Shown here in pieces: positions 38,453 through 51,198 of a stretch of 64,000 bases of DNA. The DNA is taken from positions 1,379,623 to 1,443,622 of the forward strand of contig NW_006768770.1 of NCBI RefSeq assembly GCF_000204055.1. Direction: 5' to 3'. Position 1 is the first letter of the stretch, and each line of letters begins with the position of its first letter. The notes under the pieces are model-generated. The model worked only from the letters and a program-made list of their open reading frames with translations. It searched no databases and was not told where the DNA came from. Made by a program: the position numbers and the translations under genes. The DNA is from Melampsora larici-populina 98AG31. Its lineage: Eukaryota; Basidiomycota; Pucciniomycetes; Pucciniales; Melampsoraceae.

Positions 38453-40628
38453 ATGTTGATGACGTATTGGATGTTGTAAGTCACTTTTCTTTCTTCGATA
38501 CAACATAACCACTTATACTTCAACATCAACTTACCAACCATCATGCTCGGATTTTTTTAGTCATCTATGCTTCACGCTTCCTCCCACCTTGACTCTTTTT
38601 GGAGTATTAAGACCGATCTTATCACCTGCTGATAGCTTCAGGTACTCGTTCTTAACTGTCGTGGCTGTCTTATACACCTTACCATGGGATAGCTACATCA
38701 TTCATCACAAAGTCAGTTAATATTTTCTTTCAAACATCTTTTCAAGATCAAAAAGTAATCCTGTTAACTGACCATTCATCAACTTATCTTTATCTTTCTC
38801 GATCATTTTATCGTTCCAGGCTTGGACTTATGCTCCATGGGCTGTTACTGCAACTATCTTTGGTGTACCAATCGAAGAAGTTTTCTTTTTTATAATTCAA
38901 ACCTTCTTAACTGGATATCTATATAACATCTTTACATTTCCAATCTTACCATCTTTATATCTTTTACCAAAACCGAATTCATTTCCAATTAAATATCCTA
39001 AACTTTGGTCATTTTTAAGATGGTCACCTACTTATCTTTTTGGAGGATTTTCAATCTTATCTTGGTTTAAATCTAAACCCAACACTCATGAGTTTTATAT
39101 TACTTGTATTGGTTTTTGGGCTTTACCTGTTTGTTGTTTTCTTTGGACAATAGCAGGTGATCATATCTTATTAAGACCAACTTCTATTATTTATTCAATC
39201 TTATTACCAACACTTTATCTTTGTGCTATTGATATAATTGCTTTACGTAGAGGGATTTGGTCGATTTCGATTCCTACTAGTTTAGGTATCTTCGTTTGGC
39301 CTGATTTACCAATCGAAGAAGCTTTTTTCTTTTTGATTACCAATACGATCTTAGTTTTTGGTTTAGCTGCATTTGAAAAGATTGAAGCTATCATTAATAC
39401 TTGGCCTGAACTTGTTTCATCATCATCATCATCATCAAGACATCATTCACAATCTAATCAACCATTCTCACTAGAATATGTTTATAAACTTTTTAAATCG
39501 ACTAGAATAGCCATCGATTTACCAAATCTTATAAACCATCATCAAAATCCTAAACTATCAAATCGTATTCATCAATTATCTCATACTTCTGATCTCTTAC
39601 GTAAAGCTTCGAAAAGTTTTTATTCTGCTAGTTTAGTCTTTTCGAATTATCAATCGATTCGATCTAAATTTATTATTCTTTATGGGTTTTGTAGAGAAAC
39701 AGATGATTTGATTGATAATGCTATAGATTTAAAATCAGCCAAAGAATCGGTTTTGGTTTGTAGATCATTTTTAAATTTACTTTGGCCCGAAGAAGAAGAA
39801 CAAAAAGAAGAAGGAAAAGAAGAAAAAGAAACATCGAAAAAAGTCATTAAAGCGAATCATGAAGTTAAATCTCAAGAAGTTAAACCAATAGATTTTGAAA
39901 AGAAATTAAATCAGTTTATAGAAGAAAAAGTCCCGATTCATGCCAGACCGACGTTTTATTTATTTTCAACTTTAAAAGACGAATTACGTAGACAACCATT
40001 CGATGAATTGATCAATGGATATTCATATGATGCATTAGAATTTCAACAAAAGACCATTGAATCAGAAGCCGATTTAATCCAATATTCTAGATGGGTAGCC
40101 GGTTCAGTTGGAGAGATGTGTGTAGATTTAATGTTAAAGATTTCCATGACATCCAAACCAAACCCAACTCTTAAATCTATCTTAAGTGCTTCAAATGATA
40201 TGGGTGTTGCATTACAATTAGTTAATATTGCAAGAGATATAAAAGAAGATGCCAAGAATGGTCGAATTTATTTACCGACTTGTTGGTTTAAATCTTCAGA
40301 TGAACCTTTAAAACCACTTCATTTAGAATTACTTAAATCAGCTCAATCAGATCAATTAAATCAATTCCCTTATGCAATTGCTGCAGAGAAATTACTTTTA
40401 TTAGCTAAAGATTATCAATTAAAATCTAAGTTTGCTATAGATAATTTACCTAAATCTTTTAGACCGGGTGTTAGAGCTGCAACTGAAGTTTATCTTGAAA
40501 TAGGTCATAAACTTAAATCCACTTTCAATAATTCTTATTCTCAATGGAATGGTGAAAGAGTTTATTTAACTAAACTTCATAGAGCCTTGATTGTTGCTCG
40601 TGAGATTTGGGGTTTACCAAAGTTTTAA
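38453..40628 (+). CDS. crtYB: Bifunctional lycopene cyclase/phytoene synthase
   Basis: This enzyme makes phytoene from two geranylgeranyl diphosphates and later cyclises lycopene, steps of carotenoid synthesis in fungi (crtYB, carRA, al-2 type). Exons 38453-38475, 38561-38711 and 38820-40628 total 1,983 nt (660 residues). The N-terminal membrane-bound cyclase has two repeats, with PWDSYIIHHKAWTY (49-62) and the signature FGVPIEEVFFF and again DLPIEEAFFF (about 220-229). The phytoene synthase half has YGFCRETDDLID (about 347-357) and NIARDIKEDAKNG (about 527-539), the two Asp-rich substrate-Mg sites. The first exon codes only seven residues and part of an eighth. A Glu/Lys-rich insert at about 380-400 separates conserved blocks. 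A start six bases later is equally possible. Confidence 0.92.
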
Positions 40629-41215
40629 AAAAATATTGATCATCTTGTTACAGTTGACTTTCAATTAAGCTTTTCTTCTTCTCTTTTTGTTTGATTTGAT
40701 TTCTTCTTGAATTATCGAGTTTTATGGTCTCTTGTTTCTACTCAAAAAAATGTCTGTTCCTTTCCTTTACTAGACTTGTAACCAAAAAAAAATCTCAGGC
40801 TCCTTGAATCAATGTAGAAATATCAAAATATCAATCTTGAGTAGTCAATCAAAACCAGTATATTCTTTCATGCTTGAACTTTCGGTTGATACAAATTTTG
40901 TTTTCATTAGATGTTCTTGATCTGACCTTGCATCATGCATCACAAGACACGAAAAATAATTAGATACAAGTCAACTTGCGCATCAAACCTATTGCAATGA
41001 AAATGAACCAAAGCGAAAGCAATCTCAAACAGATCAATATGCTGCTCACCTTTTGCGAAAAGTGACTAATAATCATTTATTTCATTGTCAATTTTGGATC
41101 GAACCCACAACCTTGAAAAAAATACATACAATCTTCTTATTCTTTTTTCTTGAACACATAATAACTTGAGCAATAATCAATGAAAAGAGAAAACCAAAGA
41201 ACCATTCCAAATTCC
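40629..41215. other. Convergent intergenic region, crtYB / IST2
   Basis: A 587-bp spacer between two 3' ends; it should contain both polyadenylation regions. Nothing else seen. Confidence 0.55.
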
Positions 41216-44200
41216 TCAATCTACCTTGACCATCCTATTAATCTCTTCTAATCCTAAATCATCCCGATTCCAAAAAGTTTCATTAGACAAACCATCTTCT
41301 TTAACTTTGGACTGATCATCAACTCCTTTCTTTTGCTGATGAGCATCATTCAAGATTAAAGACCAATCAGAAGAATCTAATCGATCTAAAAAAGTTTGTT
41401 TTAATTCCCACTCTGATCTTCTTTTCAAAACAAATGCTTCACTATCTAACCACATAGATCGATTAATGATATTTTTAATTAATCCTTTGGAAAACAAAAA
41501 TAAATGTTCTGAAATTAAAATCGGAATTAAAGTCGAAAATAAGATTGATAATAATGATTGATATAATTCTTGATTAGATGTTTTAGTGATCTGTGAATGA
41601 TTTAGTTTACTTTTGATGATGGTGGCTTCTAATAAATTCGTAAAGATTGTTTGGTTTGATGAAGTGTCATTTGTAAAAGGAGTATTGATAGTTGAGTTAG
41701 CGTGTTGACGAGTGTTAAGAACTGAAGATGCATTGATCGCTTGAGTTGGTTGGAATAGATATACAAGAGCTGTATTCAGAACCGCTCCAAACCAAGTCAA
41801 AGAACCAAGTACATCTAACCATGGTCCGATTGAGTCACTTCGAGTAGGTATAGGTCTTCGACTTTGTTTGGTGAGCTTGATTGCATCAGTCCGTAGTTCA
41901 AAGAAATTATTGATAAAACAAGCAAATGGAGCGATTGGCCAAGTCCAGAGAACAACATATCCAAACTGATCAAGGCAGTGTGTCATACATCATCAGAATC
42001 CCAATCAAATCGTAAATTAAGACAAAAAAAACTTACTTGGATAGCCATCTCAGCATATTCAACAAAAAGTTGATACTCAGGTAACCCAGCTTCTTCTCTC
42101 AACCTATCCAACAAAACTTTCTCATCTTCCAAATCAGGAATCACCATTAAATCTTTCTTAGACACTTGACCATCTGATTCTTTTTTATTTTGACGTTCTT
42201 CAATAAGTTGATTATATTTAAACGAAACGATTTTAATCAAATAAGGTAATCCAATCTCCGTAAAACTATTGACAACTTGATTTGTAAAGATATATGCAAA
42301 CAATTGTTGATAAAGTCTTTGATTATCAATCGAATAAGTTGACCAATTAAAAGTTTGTTGATTTAAATATTTCACGGCTTTTCCTTCTACTGGAATTGAG
42401 TCATGTTTGATCATTTTGTGTGTGAATTTTGCTAAGTGAGGGATCAGAAGGGATCCAAATGGTACGTAAACAAATGCTGTCAAGATCAGACTGGCATATG
42501 CGACTAAAGCGTGGACCTGTGTCAAGGAAGATATCCAAATCAGATAAGCATGCCATAGGTCTTCTTTGAAAAAAACTTACAATGAACATCTTGATCGTAA
42601 GTGATCGATCGTAAGCTGATTCATAAGTATGGTTCTCCCAAGTAACAAGCCTGATAGCCACCGATTTCCATAACGAGACAAGTTGAGGAACACAAGCAGC
42701 GAACAAGACGGTAGGTAAAAGTGACTGTCGTAAGAGTCACTGGTGATTAGCAAATGTGATTTCCAAGGTGAGATGGTAAGAAGAAGGCAAGATTAATCAT
42801 ACCAAGACTTTCTTAAACGGACCATTGTACACCTCACCTACAATCAACTCAATCGCAGTGATACCCGTGATAATAGCAACGAGACACATTGCAAAAATGA
42901 TCAAGACCGGCACTGTCACAAGTTTTCTGGCTTCACGCTTCCCTTTAGTTTTCCAGAAAAAAAGAGCGGGTATGAGCTTATATACCAAAACATGAAGCTG
43001 ATAATATTGAGACGAATGAGAAAAGAAATCTAGACTTACACCAAGGAAAGTGACCCACAAGTTCATTGGTGATCACATTCTTGACGACTTTTTCGGGCTT
43101 GAATTGAATTCTCCATTTCTCCACTTTATAACAAGCCAAAGAATTCCATCTGATAGCCAACAAACGTTCTTTCATACTCCAAGCTTCAACAAAGACTAAA
43201 GACCATAAGATCAAACCTATCGAATAAGTCGTCGAAAGCTTAATGCCAAAACTCCAAATCACAAATCCCATCATAGAAGGTAAAATTAAAGCTTGAAAAT
43301 AAAAGTTAAGGAATGCAAAATAATAACCGATTCCTTCACCATAGATATCTTTGATTTGATCTAATTCAACTTGTGGTATTTTAATTGAAAAATGAGATCG
43401 ATCACTCCATCTAGAGATCCATTGATGATTAAATTCAAGATCGTGTGGAGGAAAGATGGATTTAACATGTTCGAATGGAGCACGACCCGGATTGATTCCT
43501 GCACCTGGACCTGATAATGCTCGATGAAGTTGTGGTGATAAAGGAGATTCACTTGATGAAGGATTTGATTCTTGAGTGATGATGTTGTATAAATGACGTA
43601 ATCGATCGGATGGTTTGTAAGGTTGAGAAGAAAAAGATGTTGGATCTGATTGAGATTGAGGTTTAACACAAGTAATACCATGTAACCAATCTAACATCCT
43701 AAACCACAAAAAGAATCCAGAGTTAGTTGAAAAGATAAAGAAAGCTTAAGATAAGCTTATCGAATAGTCTTGCAAACCTTTCACTTTCTACTTCTCTTGT
43801 GATTCTAGATTCATCAAGAGCAGTCACCAGGATCAGTAACTCATCACTACCTTTCGCACCTGGTCTACCAATCGCGCTTAATCCAGCTTGATGTAATCTA
43901 GATAACAAATTCGTATATTCTTCTTTTAAAGTGGTAGAATATTTTGCTTTATCATCAATCTTTTTCCCATTCAAAGGTTTTAGAGAGAATACAATGACGT
44001 AATCGACTTTGACCTGTTAAGGTTGTTAGAGAATCAGTATACGAAAGTCTATTTTTTTGGATTCATATTCGATCACTGACGCGGCATGGTTTCGCTTCAG
44101 TCTTGGGTTCTAAGCCTTTCTTCTCATCCTTTATAACTTCTTGATCATTGACTTCGACCTACGTTGATCATCAGAACAAGTCAGTATGATATATCAGATT

Positions 44201-44224
44201 CTAAAGTGCTTTACCACATACCAT
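41216..44224 (-). CDS. IST2: IST2-like anoctamin (TMEM16 family) membrane protein
   Basis: The protein is a fungal anoctamin resembling Ist2, which tethers cortical ER to the plasma membrane; TMEM16 relatives are channels or lipid scramblases. Exons 44224-44222, 44158-44081, 44013-43778, 43698-43040, 42942-42803, 42724-42581, 42516-42037 and 41965-41216 join to 2,490 nt (829 residues). Supporting segments are GEGIGYYFAFLNFYFQALILPSMMG-type (kept partial), EVYNGPFKKVLSLLPTVLFA after splicing, TWENHTYESAYDRSLTIK, FVYVPFGSLLIP and FGYVVLWTWPIAPF, with many membrane spans. The FPW-WKREARKL splice removes a 97-nt intron that can be mistaken for coding. The proposed first exon is only the ATG; the start is therefore the least certain part. 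Whether it is a tether, channel or scramblase is not shown. Confidence 0.88.
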
Positions 44225-45183
44225 CTTCCTTCAGCTCAATTAAGAAGGTAAAGAAGGAAGTCTAGATGAGTATCTGATGGTAGTAAATCAAATTTTGAAT
44301 TGGTTTGTTGATACTTTGAGGTGACATATATGATACTCCTATCTGATTAAGATTTGAATGTTCTCTCTCAGACTCTCTCTTGGTATTTGGCAGGGATGCA
44401 CGCCTCCGTGATGTATGTAGACGGACCTCTCGCAGAAGGCATGCCATGCACAACTTGCACCACACCTTTTGACTCTTTGCTTGGAAGCAGTGAGAATTAA
44501 AGAAACTGAGAATGATATACGTACACAAGACATGAGTTCTATCTGATTGCTGATTTCCACAGCTATCCATGTACACTTTTCGCAGGGACCAAGAAAGATG
44601 GTTTTTTTCTTGTCAGTTGCATATAACGTATATAATTGCTGGTATTGAGGAGTCTAGAAGGAAGGTATGTGTGGCGGCTTGGCAAAGAAGATCAACCCTG
44701 TCAAATCGGACCTCATGAACTTGAACCACCCTCACCGGATGAAGTTCCCCGTTGAATTGTGTGATGGTGACTTGTGTATGGCCTTGGGGCTTTGGTGGTT
44801 AAAGACTTGAAGATATTGATTTAACCTCATGACACATGTGCCTCATGCACCAGTGCGCTCATGAGGAGCTTTGCCTTACCTCACCTTTCACTTTCAGTTT
44901 GATTGATACACCAGTCATTTACACAATTCATGCTGCTCAATTCACCAAGAACAGCTAAGAACCCGTGGCTGAAAGGCTACATGGTTCGTCTTGAACAGCA
45001 ATATTTGTCGTTGGAATCCATTCACATATAAAGGCTGCTTTTGCTAACGAGGCCTGATCGGTCCCTCAGCATTCGTTTTCTCTCCCTGGTTTTGCGTGCT
45101 CTCCATAGATTGTCGTTCTTTCTTCGCTGGTGATTTGAGTACAACAGTTTCAAATCCAAAGACGTCTTCTTCTCCTCCAAATT
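44225..45183. other. Divergent intergenic region, IST2 / cysteine-rich secreted gene
   Basis: About 960 bp holding the promoters of two divergent genes. No further gene seen; a 104-codon minus frame at 44262-44576 has no domain. Confidence 0.5.
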
Positions 45184-46067
45184 ATGTCTTGGAAACTAGC
45201 AAACTCCATTCTTTATATTGCCATCGGATTCCTGCTCGCAGGAGATTTCGGATGGAAAATTTTCGCACATGCTGATTCTATAGAATGCGACTACACGTGG
45301 TCTAGACCAGAGCCGTGGAATAATCATATGCATCGTCAGTCCAGCGTCTTACCCTTCTTTAAACCCATTCAATGCTCTATCATCTGCAGGGACAGTGTGA
45401 ACTGACGCAATACATACAATCTTTTCAAAAACAAACATCTTCGTAGTGTGCGCAACAAATACTGGGGCCCGGACCATGTATACGTGCTCGTGGTGCGGAA
45501 GAGGAGATACCAAACTACCATGTGTGAAATGATTTGATCATCTTGAATGTATATCAATAGGAAGAACGGAGTGCTTACTGTTTGATTGGATGGAAAACAG
45601 CTGCTTATTACTGTGTTGACGAATTGGGAACTTTAGTCACAAAGTATTCATGGGATTGTGATGCAGGAATGGATGTGAATGATGACCCAACCTACTCCAT
45701 AAGTTGAGTCAATTTGATCTTTATAGCCTTAGCCAATTAGCTCTGGATATCTTGAGAAGTCTTGGGTCTCAAGAGTTCAGTGCTAAATTTTGCATACCCC
45801 CAGTTCAGTGCTAAGTCTTCACATCAAAATACTGATTGATCAAATGTGACTTTTTTACGTAAACTAAAGCTTGCAAACGTACTGTTAATGGTACCCCAGT
45901 TGACTACCGTTGCAAGTCCCGGCATCTGAACCAACGTAAGTTGATCATCTAGAACTCATTTGATTTCAGATTTTAGTGATCACTAAATGTTGCTTTGTAT
46001 GGAAACATGATCATATCGATTCTGGCATTTAGAATGTCCCACAAATTTGTGTAAGGCCTATGAATGA
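45184..46067 (+). CDS. Predicted small secreted protein with 12 cysteines
   Basis: I do not recognise a family. Five exons, 45184-45334, 45447-45523, 45561-45702, 45870-45935 and 46033-46067, give 471 nt and 156 residues; all junctions are GT-AG in matching phase. The N-terminus (MSWKLANSILYIAIGFLLAG) is a likely signal peptide, with cleavage perhaps after AHA. The mature part has 12 Cys, including IECDYTW, LCATNTGARTMYTCSWCGRG, AYC, YYC and WDC, then TCKRT, YRCK, CPTN and LCKAYE at the end. An even count suggests disulfide bonding in the apoplast. The donor of exon 3 is GTTGAG; if unused the protein ends at 45707 with 124 residues and 8 Cys. A rust effector role is inference from size, secretion and cysteines only. 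Confidence 0.68.
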
Positions 46068-47984
46068 AGACGCTACTTACATTGGTTCTTATGAATCTTG
46101 GTAGCGTAAAAGCGGGATCCTCATCTCACAATACATGGTGTGCTACACCTACATAGATTGTCCTTCTTTTTCCCCCTTCCTCAAGAGCATTGTCTAAGAA
46201 GACAAAGATGAACAGTAGCCAAATCTCGCACAGATGCTATGTTGCTTAGCTTCATCCTTTTTCTTTTCGCTCTCTTGCTTACATTATTTATCAAAATCAT
46301 GTGGTCTTCATATTTTCAATCGTCATGAATGAAAAGCTGAGCTGTAGAGAACATAGGATATCATTTAAATCAAAGTGAAGCGCATCATTAGAACTTGAAG
46401 CAAATATGGATGAATCTGATTTCAGATTGACTGTGAAAAAATAGGAAATCAGAACAAGAAACCATCATTGAATTGTCCGAATTCCCTCTTCAACGCTCAA
46501 GATAGAGTTTTTTCTCTTCTGTTTTGTGTCTCAAAAATGCATCATGGGTAGCGGGCCAGTATTGGCGAAGAGGGAAAGAAAAAACTTAGCAATGTAGAGT
46601 ATCTTTGGCGTGAAGAGATTCCACGGATCCTGTGTGCAAGCCTAGAAAGGAGATACATATTAATATTTGAGAACAAAGAAAAAGGAAGAAACCTCGGATC
46701 TCTTTACTGCTAAGCTCACAGCCCGCTCGCCAAAGCGCCGCTTATGGTATCTATTTTCTTTGGATCACCTTTTTCTTTGTTCTCAAATATTAATATATCT
46801 CCTTTCTCTTTCTATTGCACTATGCGCTGTTTTCTTTCTTTCCATATCACACAGAGCCGGGATGTACCAATGGCCATGCCTCTCAACCAGTCACATCAAT
46901 ATCATCTCAACGCCAACATTGCTGCGCTATCATTTTGTTTGTTACAGTGAGGTTTCATTCCTTAGGGCCAAATACCACACTTAGAATGTATACATTTTTC
47001 AAAAAAGAAAGAAGGAAGGATTTTGTCAAGTCAAATAAAAAGGTGAACAAGAGCGTAATAAAAGAAGAAAATTCATAATTGAGGGCAAAAAAGTCTCAAT
47101 TGTATTAGTACTCCACCACCCACATTCAATTGTGCTTGCCATTAGAAACTACATATCAGGCTTGGTCAAGAGCAGATGGGATTTCTTCAAGTTGGTGTTT
47201 GATGGTCAAGCAACACTTCTGGTGAATCTTTTTGGTTGTCTTTGGGTACCCCAATTGAATATAAAGTGGACACTCCTAGATAGGATCATATCTTGAACTT
47301 TTGCCTGTTGTTAGTCAAAAGCAAGCATACGTGTGACTTTGATGAGTGAAGGTCACATCTTTTTTTGACTTCAAGGGTGCGTTGGTAGGGTGCAGGATAC
47401 GCGCCTGAATTCTCGATGGAGAGGTAAACAGATGACTTAAAGTTAAGTTGTCTTTTAGGTAAATTGATGACGTGTAATGTAGTCATCGCCTACATTTGTA
47501 AAGCTGTGCGAAATTGATGAGTATGGCTGATTACCTTCATAATAGTATCCACACCATTAACCATCAACCATCAACTATCCACAGCTACCAGAACCTATCA
47601 ATCGATTTGTATTATTGAAACCACTACCAACTATCAAAACTAGTATATACTTTAACATAACATCACCAAGTCAACCAATTCCAACTGAACTTCGATCTCA
47701 CCTTTAACTTCAACTTCAATCTTTCATTCATCTTGACTGCTTCTTTGTTCGGTCACCAACGGAAAGTTAATTCAAATCAATCCAATTCATCAAATCAGAT
47801 CAAATATATACTCCTAATCTACTACTAGTTTTGCTCATCATTACTCTTGCTTGTCCAACTCATTAATCAATCTTATTCTATCGACCAACTTTCTGCCTTC
47901 TGGTTGGCCTATCTAGTAAGCAGAACCCCATCAAACCGCGTAACCGAATATTCTAGCGTCTTCAAATCACAATTCGAATCCACG
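46068..47984. other. Intergenic with inverted repeat, upstream of Ubl gene
   Basis: About 1.9 kb with no supportable gene, containing the inverted repeat at 46645-46806. The part after 47.5 kb is rich in CAACT/ACCAAC runs and probably is the promoter and 5' UTR of the next gene. Confidence 0.5.
46645..46806. repeat. Imperfect inverted repeat, ~40-bp arms
   Basis: The left arm (46645-46685, GAAAGGAGATA...AAAAAGG) is nearly the complement of the right arm (46768-46806, CCTTTTTCTTTG...TATCTCCTTTC), with a loop of about 80 nt. It may be a small foldback element or a transcribed hairpin. Confidence 0.75.
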
Positions 47985-50900
47985 ATGGCTACTCCTTCTG
48001 CTCCGATCACTGAGTTCAATGAAGGCGAAACTCTAACGTCTTCAAACTCTTTGCTCTTGGTATTACTCAAACCTACTGCTATGGAGTCGATTGGCCTTTC
48101 TCACAAAGATGAAACTATCAAAGTTCACGCCTTCAAGACTGAAGTGCATCAACTTAAAACTCATATCTCTCGCAACTGGCCTGGTAAACCGAGACTTGAA
48201 GGAATCCGTTTGATCGCACGTGGAAAGATTCTTGATGATCGTGAATTGATTAGCGTAGCCTTATCTAGTACAGTAAGCCCTTTGACCAATGCTCATGTAC
48301 TTTTGATTCACAGGAAACTTCTCCATACTCACAAATACACTGACTCTTATTTTGAATTCTTTCGGGAACAACAGCCTGGTGATGATTTCACACATCCGAT
48401 TCATGTCGTTGTTAGGCCGAATTGCTGGTCCGAACAGGTCTCTGTAACACCAACACCAGCCAGACCCGTGTCTGCTCCACCCACTACCGCAGTCGATGCT
48501 GGACCGCTTCTCGGTGCAGCTGCTCCAATCTCACCGTTCCAACAAACTAATCCCCTGATCTCATCTGCTGTTCTCAACTCACACGACCAGACTCAATCCA
48601 ATCCGACTTCAACAACTCTTCCATCTACACCACAAAATACGCTCCCTTCCACTGTACCTTCTCCGCATCATGCAATCTTCACGCACTTCTGCAATCTCAC
48701 TCGATCACAGAGACAGGCATTTGTTGACAACCTCTACAAAGCTCAGTTTGGTTTGGTCGAACGATTGGAAACTTTAAGGCTTCGTCTCTATCAAAACCAA
48801 GTCGAAGTTTTAGGTCTACAGATGCACCCCATCCAAAAGTCATTTGAACAAGATCAATTGGCAAAATATGAGGATGAAAAATGGACGGTGGTGGATGAGA
48901 AATTGACCAAATTGCTGGTGGACCTTCAATACTGGGGTACATATGTAGAACCGTATGAGCCCACTGAATTTCAAGATTATCAGCTTTCTTATCAGCACTA
49001 TCAGCAAAATCGTCAGAGTGAATTCGAGCGTGTCGAGATTTCGTATGTAGATCATTAGCATTCTCATTTCTCTCCCAAACCGTTTACTAATCATACCATA
49101 TGCGTCGCTTCCTTTATACTACAGTGGCTTGCCCTTTTTGCTTCATATCCCCCGGAATTTTCAAATCCAGAGCAACCAAGAACATTTCCTGAGAAACATC
49201 GGTACTCGAGTTCCCCCAAGCACTCAAGTCACCACCTTCAAGAAACTCAAAAAAGAAATGAACCGAACACTACATCTTGAAAAGAGATTACACTTGCTCA
49301 TTCTCCAAGTGAAAAAATTGGAAGCTAGTTTCAGTCACGTTGACGGGCTTGTGTCATCCACCAATGCTCTTGTTGGTAACCTATCCCTTGGATCACTGGG
49401 GATTAGCTCTCCCTTCCGCCTTCACAACGCGCCTTATCTTGCTGGTGCGAACCCCGTTCCTGCTCAACAAGCTCAAGGTGGTCTCGGTAGGCCTCCAGCA
49501 GTACCGGCGCCTGGTATCATGCAGTTACCGCCACATGGACCTATGGGTTTGGTGGGGGTGGGCATGGGCGGAGTTAATCCACCAGCTCTTGGTGTCGCCG
49601 GCGCAGGTTTACCCGTTGCTGGTGCCGGACTTGGTATCGGACCCAATGGAATGATTCAAATGCCAGCTGAATGGATGATGCCACCCAACGGTCTTGCATG
49701 GCCACACGTTCCGATGGCTCGTACAAGGCGTTATGAATTCACGATCAATTTAGACAACATTCGACGTTACTTGGCCCCTTTACTCTGGTTATCTATGAAA
49801 CTTGGGGTTTTGCTGTATGTGTTTGGTCGTAATGCTAGTTTCAATAAACGGGTGATCTTGATTGGGTTGGCAGTAGGCTGGGTTCTCTGGGAAGCTTTTG
49901 CGATCGGTCAACGCTATGAAGCACAAGCTAGAAGACGAGAAAGACTTCAGCGGCAACAAGCGGGCGCAGGTGGTGGTGGACCGGTGGATCCAGTCCAGGC
50001 GGTGTTAGATCGAGGTCGAAGGCGAGCACAAAGGATGAGAGAACAACGTCTCCAAAGAGATGCACCGGCTCCGGATAACAATAATCTAAACCTTCCTAAC
50101 CTCCCTCCTAATGGATTAGCCAACCCTACTCCGACGGCACCAGCGGCTGTACCACCAGCAGCGCCAGACTCTGCCGCCGCGCCACCTCCAGCCCCCGCAC
50201 CAGCAGCAATTGAAGCACCTCCCGCTGTCGATCCACAACCAGCTAGACGACGAAATCTTCGAGCGATTGCTGAACAAATCCGAGCAAGAGGTGGAGCTTT
50301 CCCACCAGGTACAGAAGTTAGACCGTTTAGGACCACATCAGCCTTTTCACCTAGATATTGGTTTAATTCGATTGCAGTAGTAGGATTAGCATCAGAATAT
50401 AGAGAATTAGGATTACATCCGATTGGAGAAAGATCATTAGGATCATCTAATAATTTAGATTATCCAAATTGGTATAAATTTTTAAGAAATTTAAAGATTT
50501 GTTTAATCTTATTTTTTGGTACACTTTCACCTGAAATTGAAAAGAAAAGGAAAAAAGCATTAGAGAAAAGAACTAGGATTTTGAAAATGGTGATTGCTGA
50601 TGCAGCTAGAGAAAGAACTAATAGACAACCTACGGAGACTAATGTTCCATTAGCACCGATTCCTAATACTACAAATCAAGAACAGAATGCAACCGTTATT
50701 GGGAATGAGAATACGAATGATCGAGATACAACTCCGATTACTTCAAGTGTTGTTTCGGCCAGTGGAGTTGATCATCATTCTACTAGTGATGGAGTTAATA
50801 GTACATTAGTTTCTAGACATCGAGTTGATCAACCTAAAAGTATTGAAGTCAATGAAACGACCAATCAATTGAATTCAAATGAAAGTTTACCAATTGTTAA

Positions 50901-51198
50901 TAATGAAAGTAGACCTACCACCACCACCACAAGTCCACCCACAAGTTTACCCACCATTGTGATTCCTCCAATTGCTGGTCCTTCTACTACTACTACTTCC
51001 ACCTCTACAAGTACTAATCAAGAAAACAAGAATGATAATCTTCAAACGGGTTTAGGTAGAGCACAAGAAGAATTTGGTGGTTTAGAACCTCCTTTAACTC
51101 CTTCGAATGAAAGACCTGGTGTTGTACCTGGATTAGATGATACTGATGATGAAGATTTAGTAGTAGGAGAAGATGAAGCTGGAATGATGTTATTTTGA
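47985..51198 (+). CDS. Ubiquitin-like domain, two-span membrane protein (HERP-like layout)
   Basis: Two exons (47985-49042, 49125-51198) join to 3,132 nt, 1,043 residues. An N-terminal ubiquitin-like domain (about 15-115) has PRLEGIRLIARGKILDDRE, the usual beta-grasp RLI-GK-L pattern. After a Pro/Thr-rich linker comes a predicted helical region, then two membrane spans at about 568-587 (YLAPLLWLSMKLGVLLYVFG) and 594-612 (RVILIGLAVGWVLWEAFAI), a basic helix, Pro/Ala-rich linkers, and a Ser/Thr-rich acidic tail ending DDTDDEDLVVGEDEAG. Ubl plus paired spans resembles HERP/Usa1-type ER-associated degradation scaffolds; that is architecture, not a family hit. An in-frame ATG at 47847 exists, but it lies upstream of a less coding-like stretch; 47985 is preferred. 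Confidence 0.75.

Noticed and set aside
42978..43066. Read-through of the IST2 exon joining LHVLVYKLIPALFFW to the protein
   Set aside because: A phase-compatible intron (43039-42943) removes it and restores the expected FPW-WKREARKL junction.
49947..50336. 129-codon Ala/Gly-rich minus frame
   Set aside because: Shadow of the Pro/Ala-rich linker in the ubiquitin-like membrane protein.
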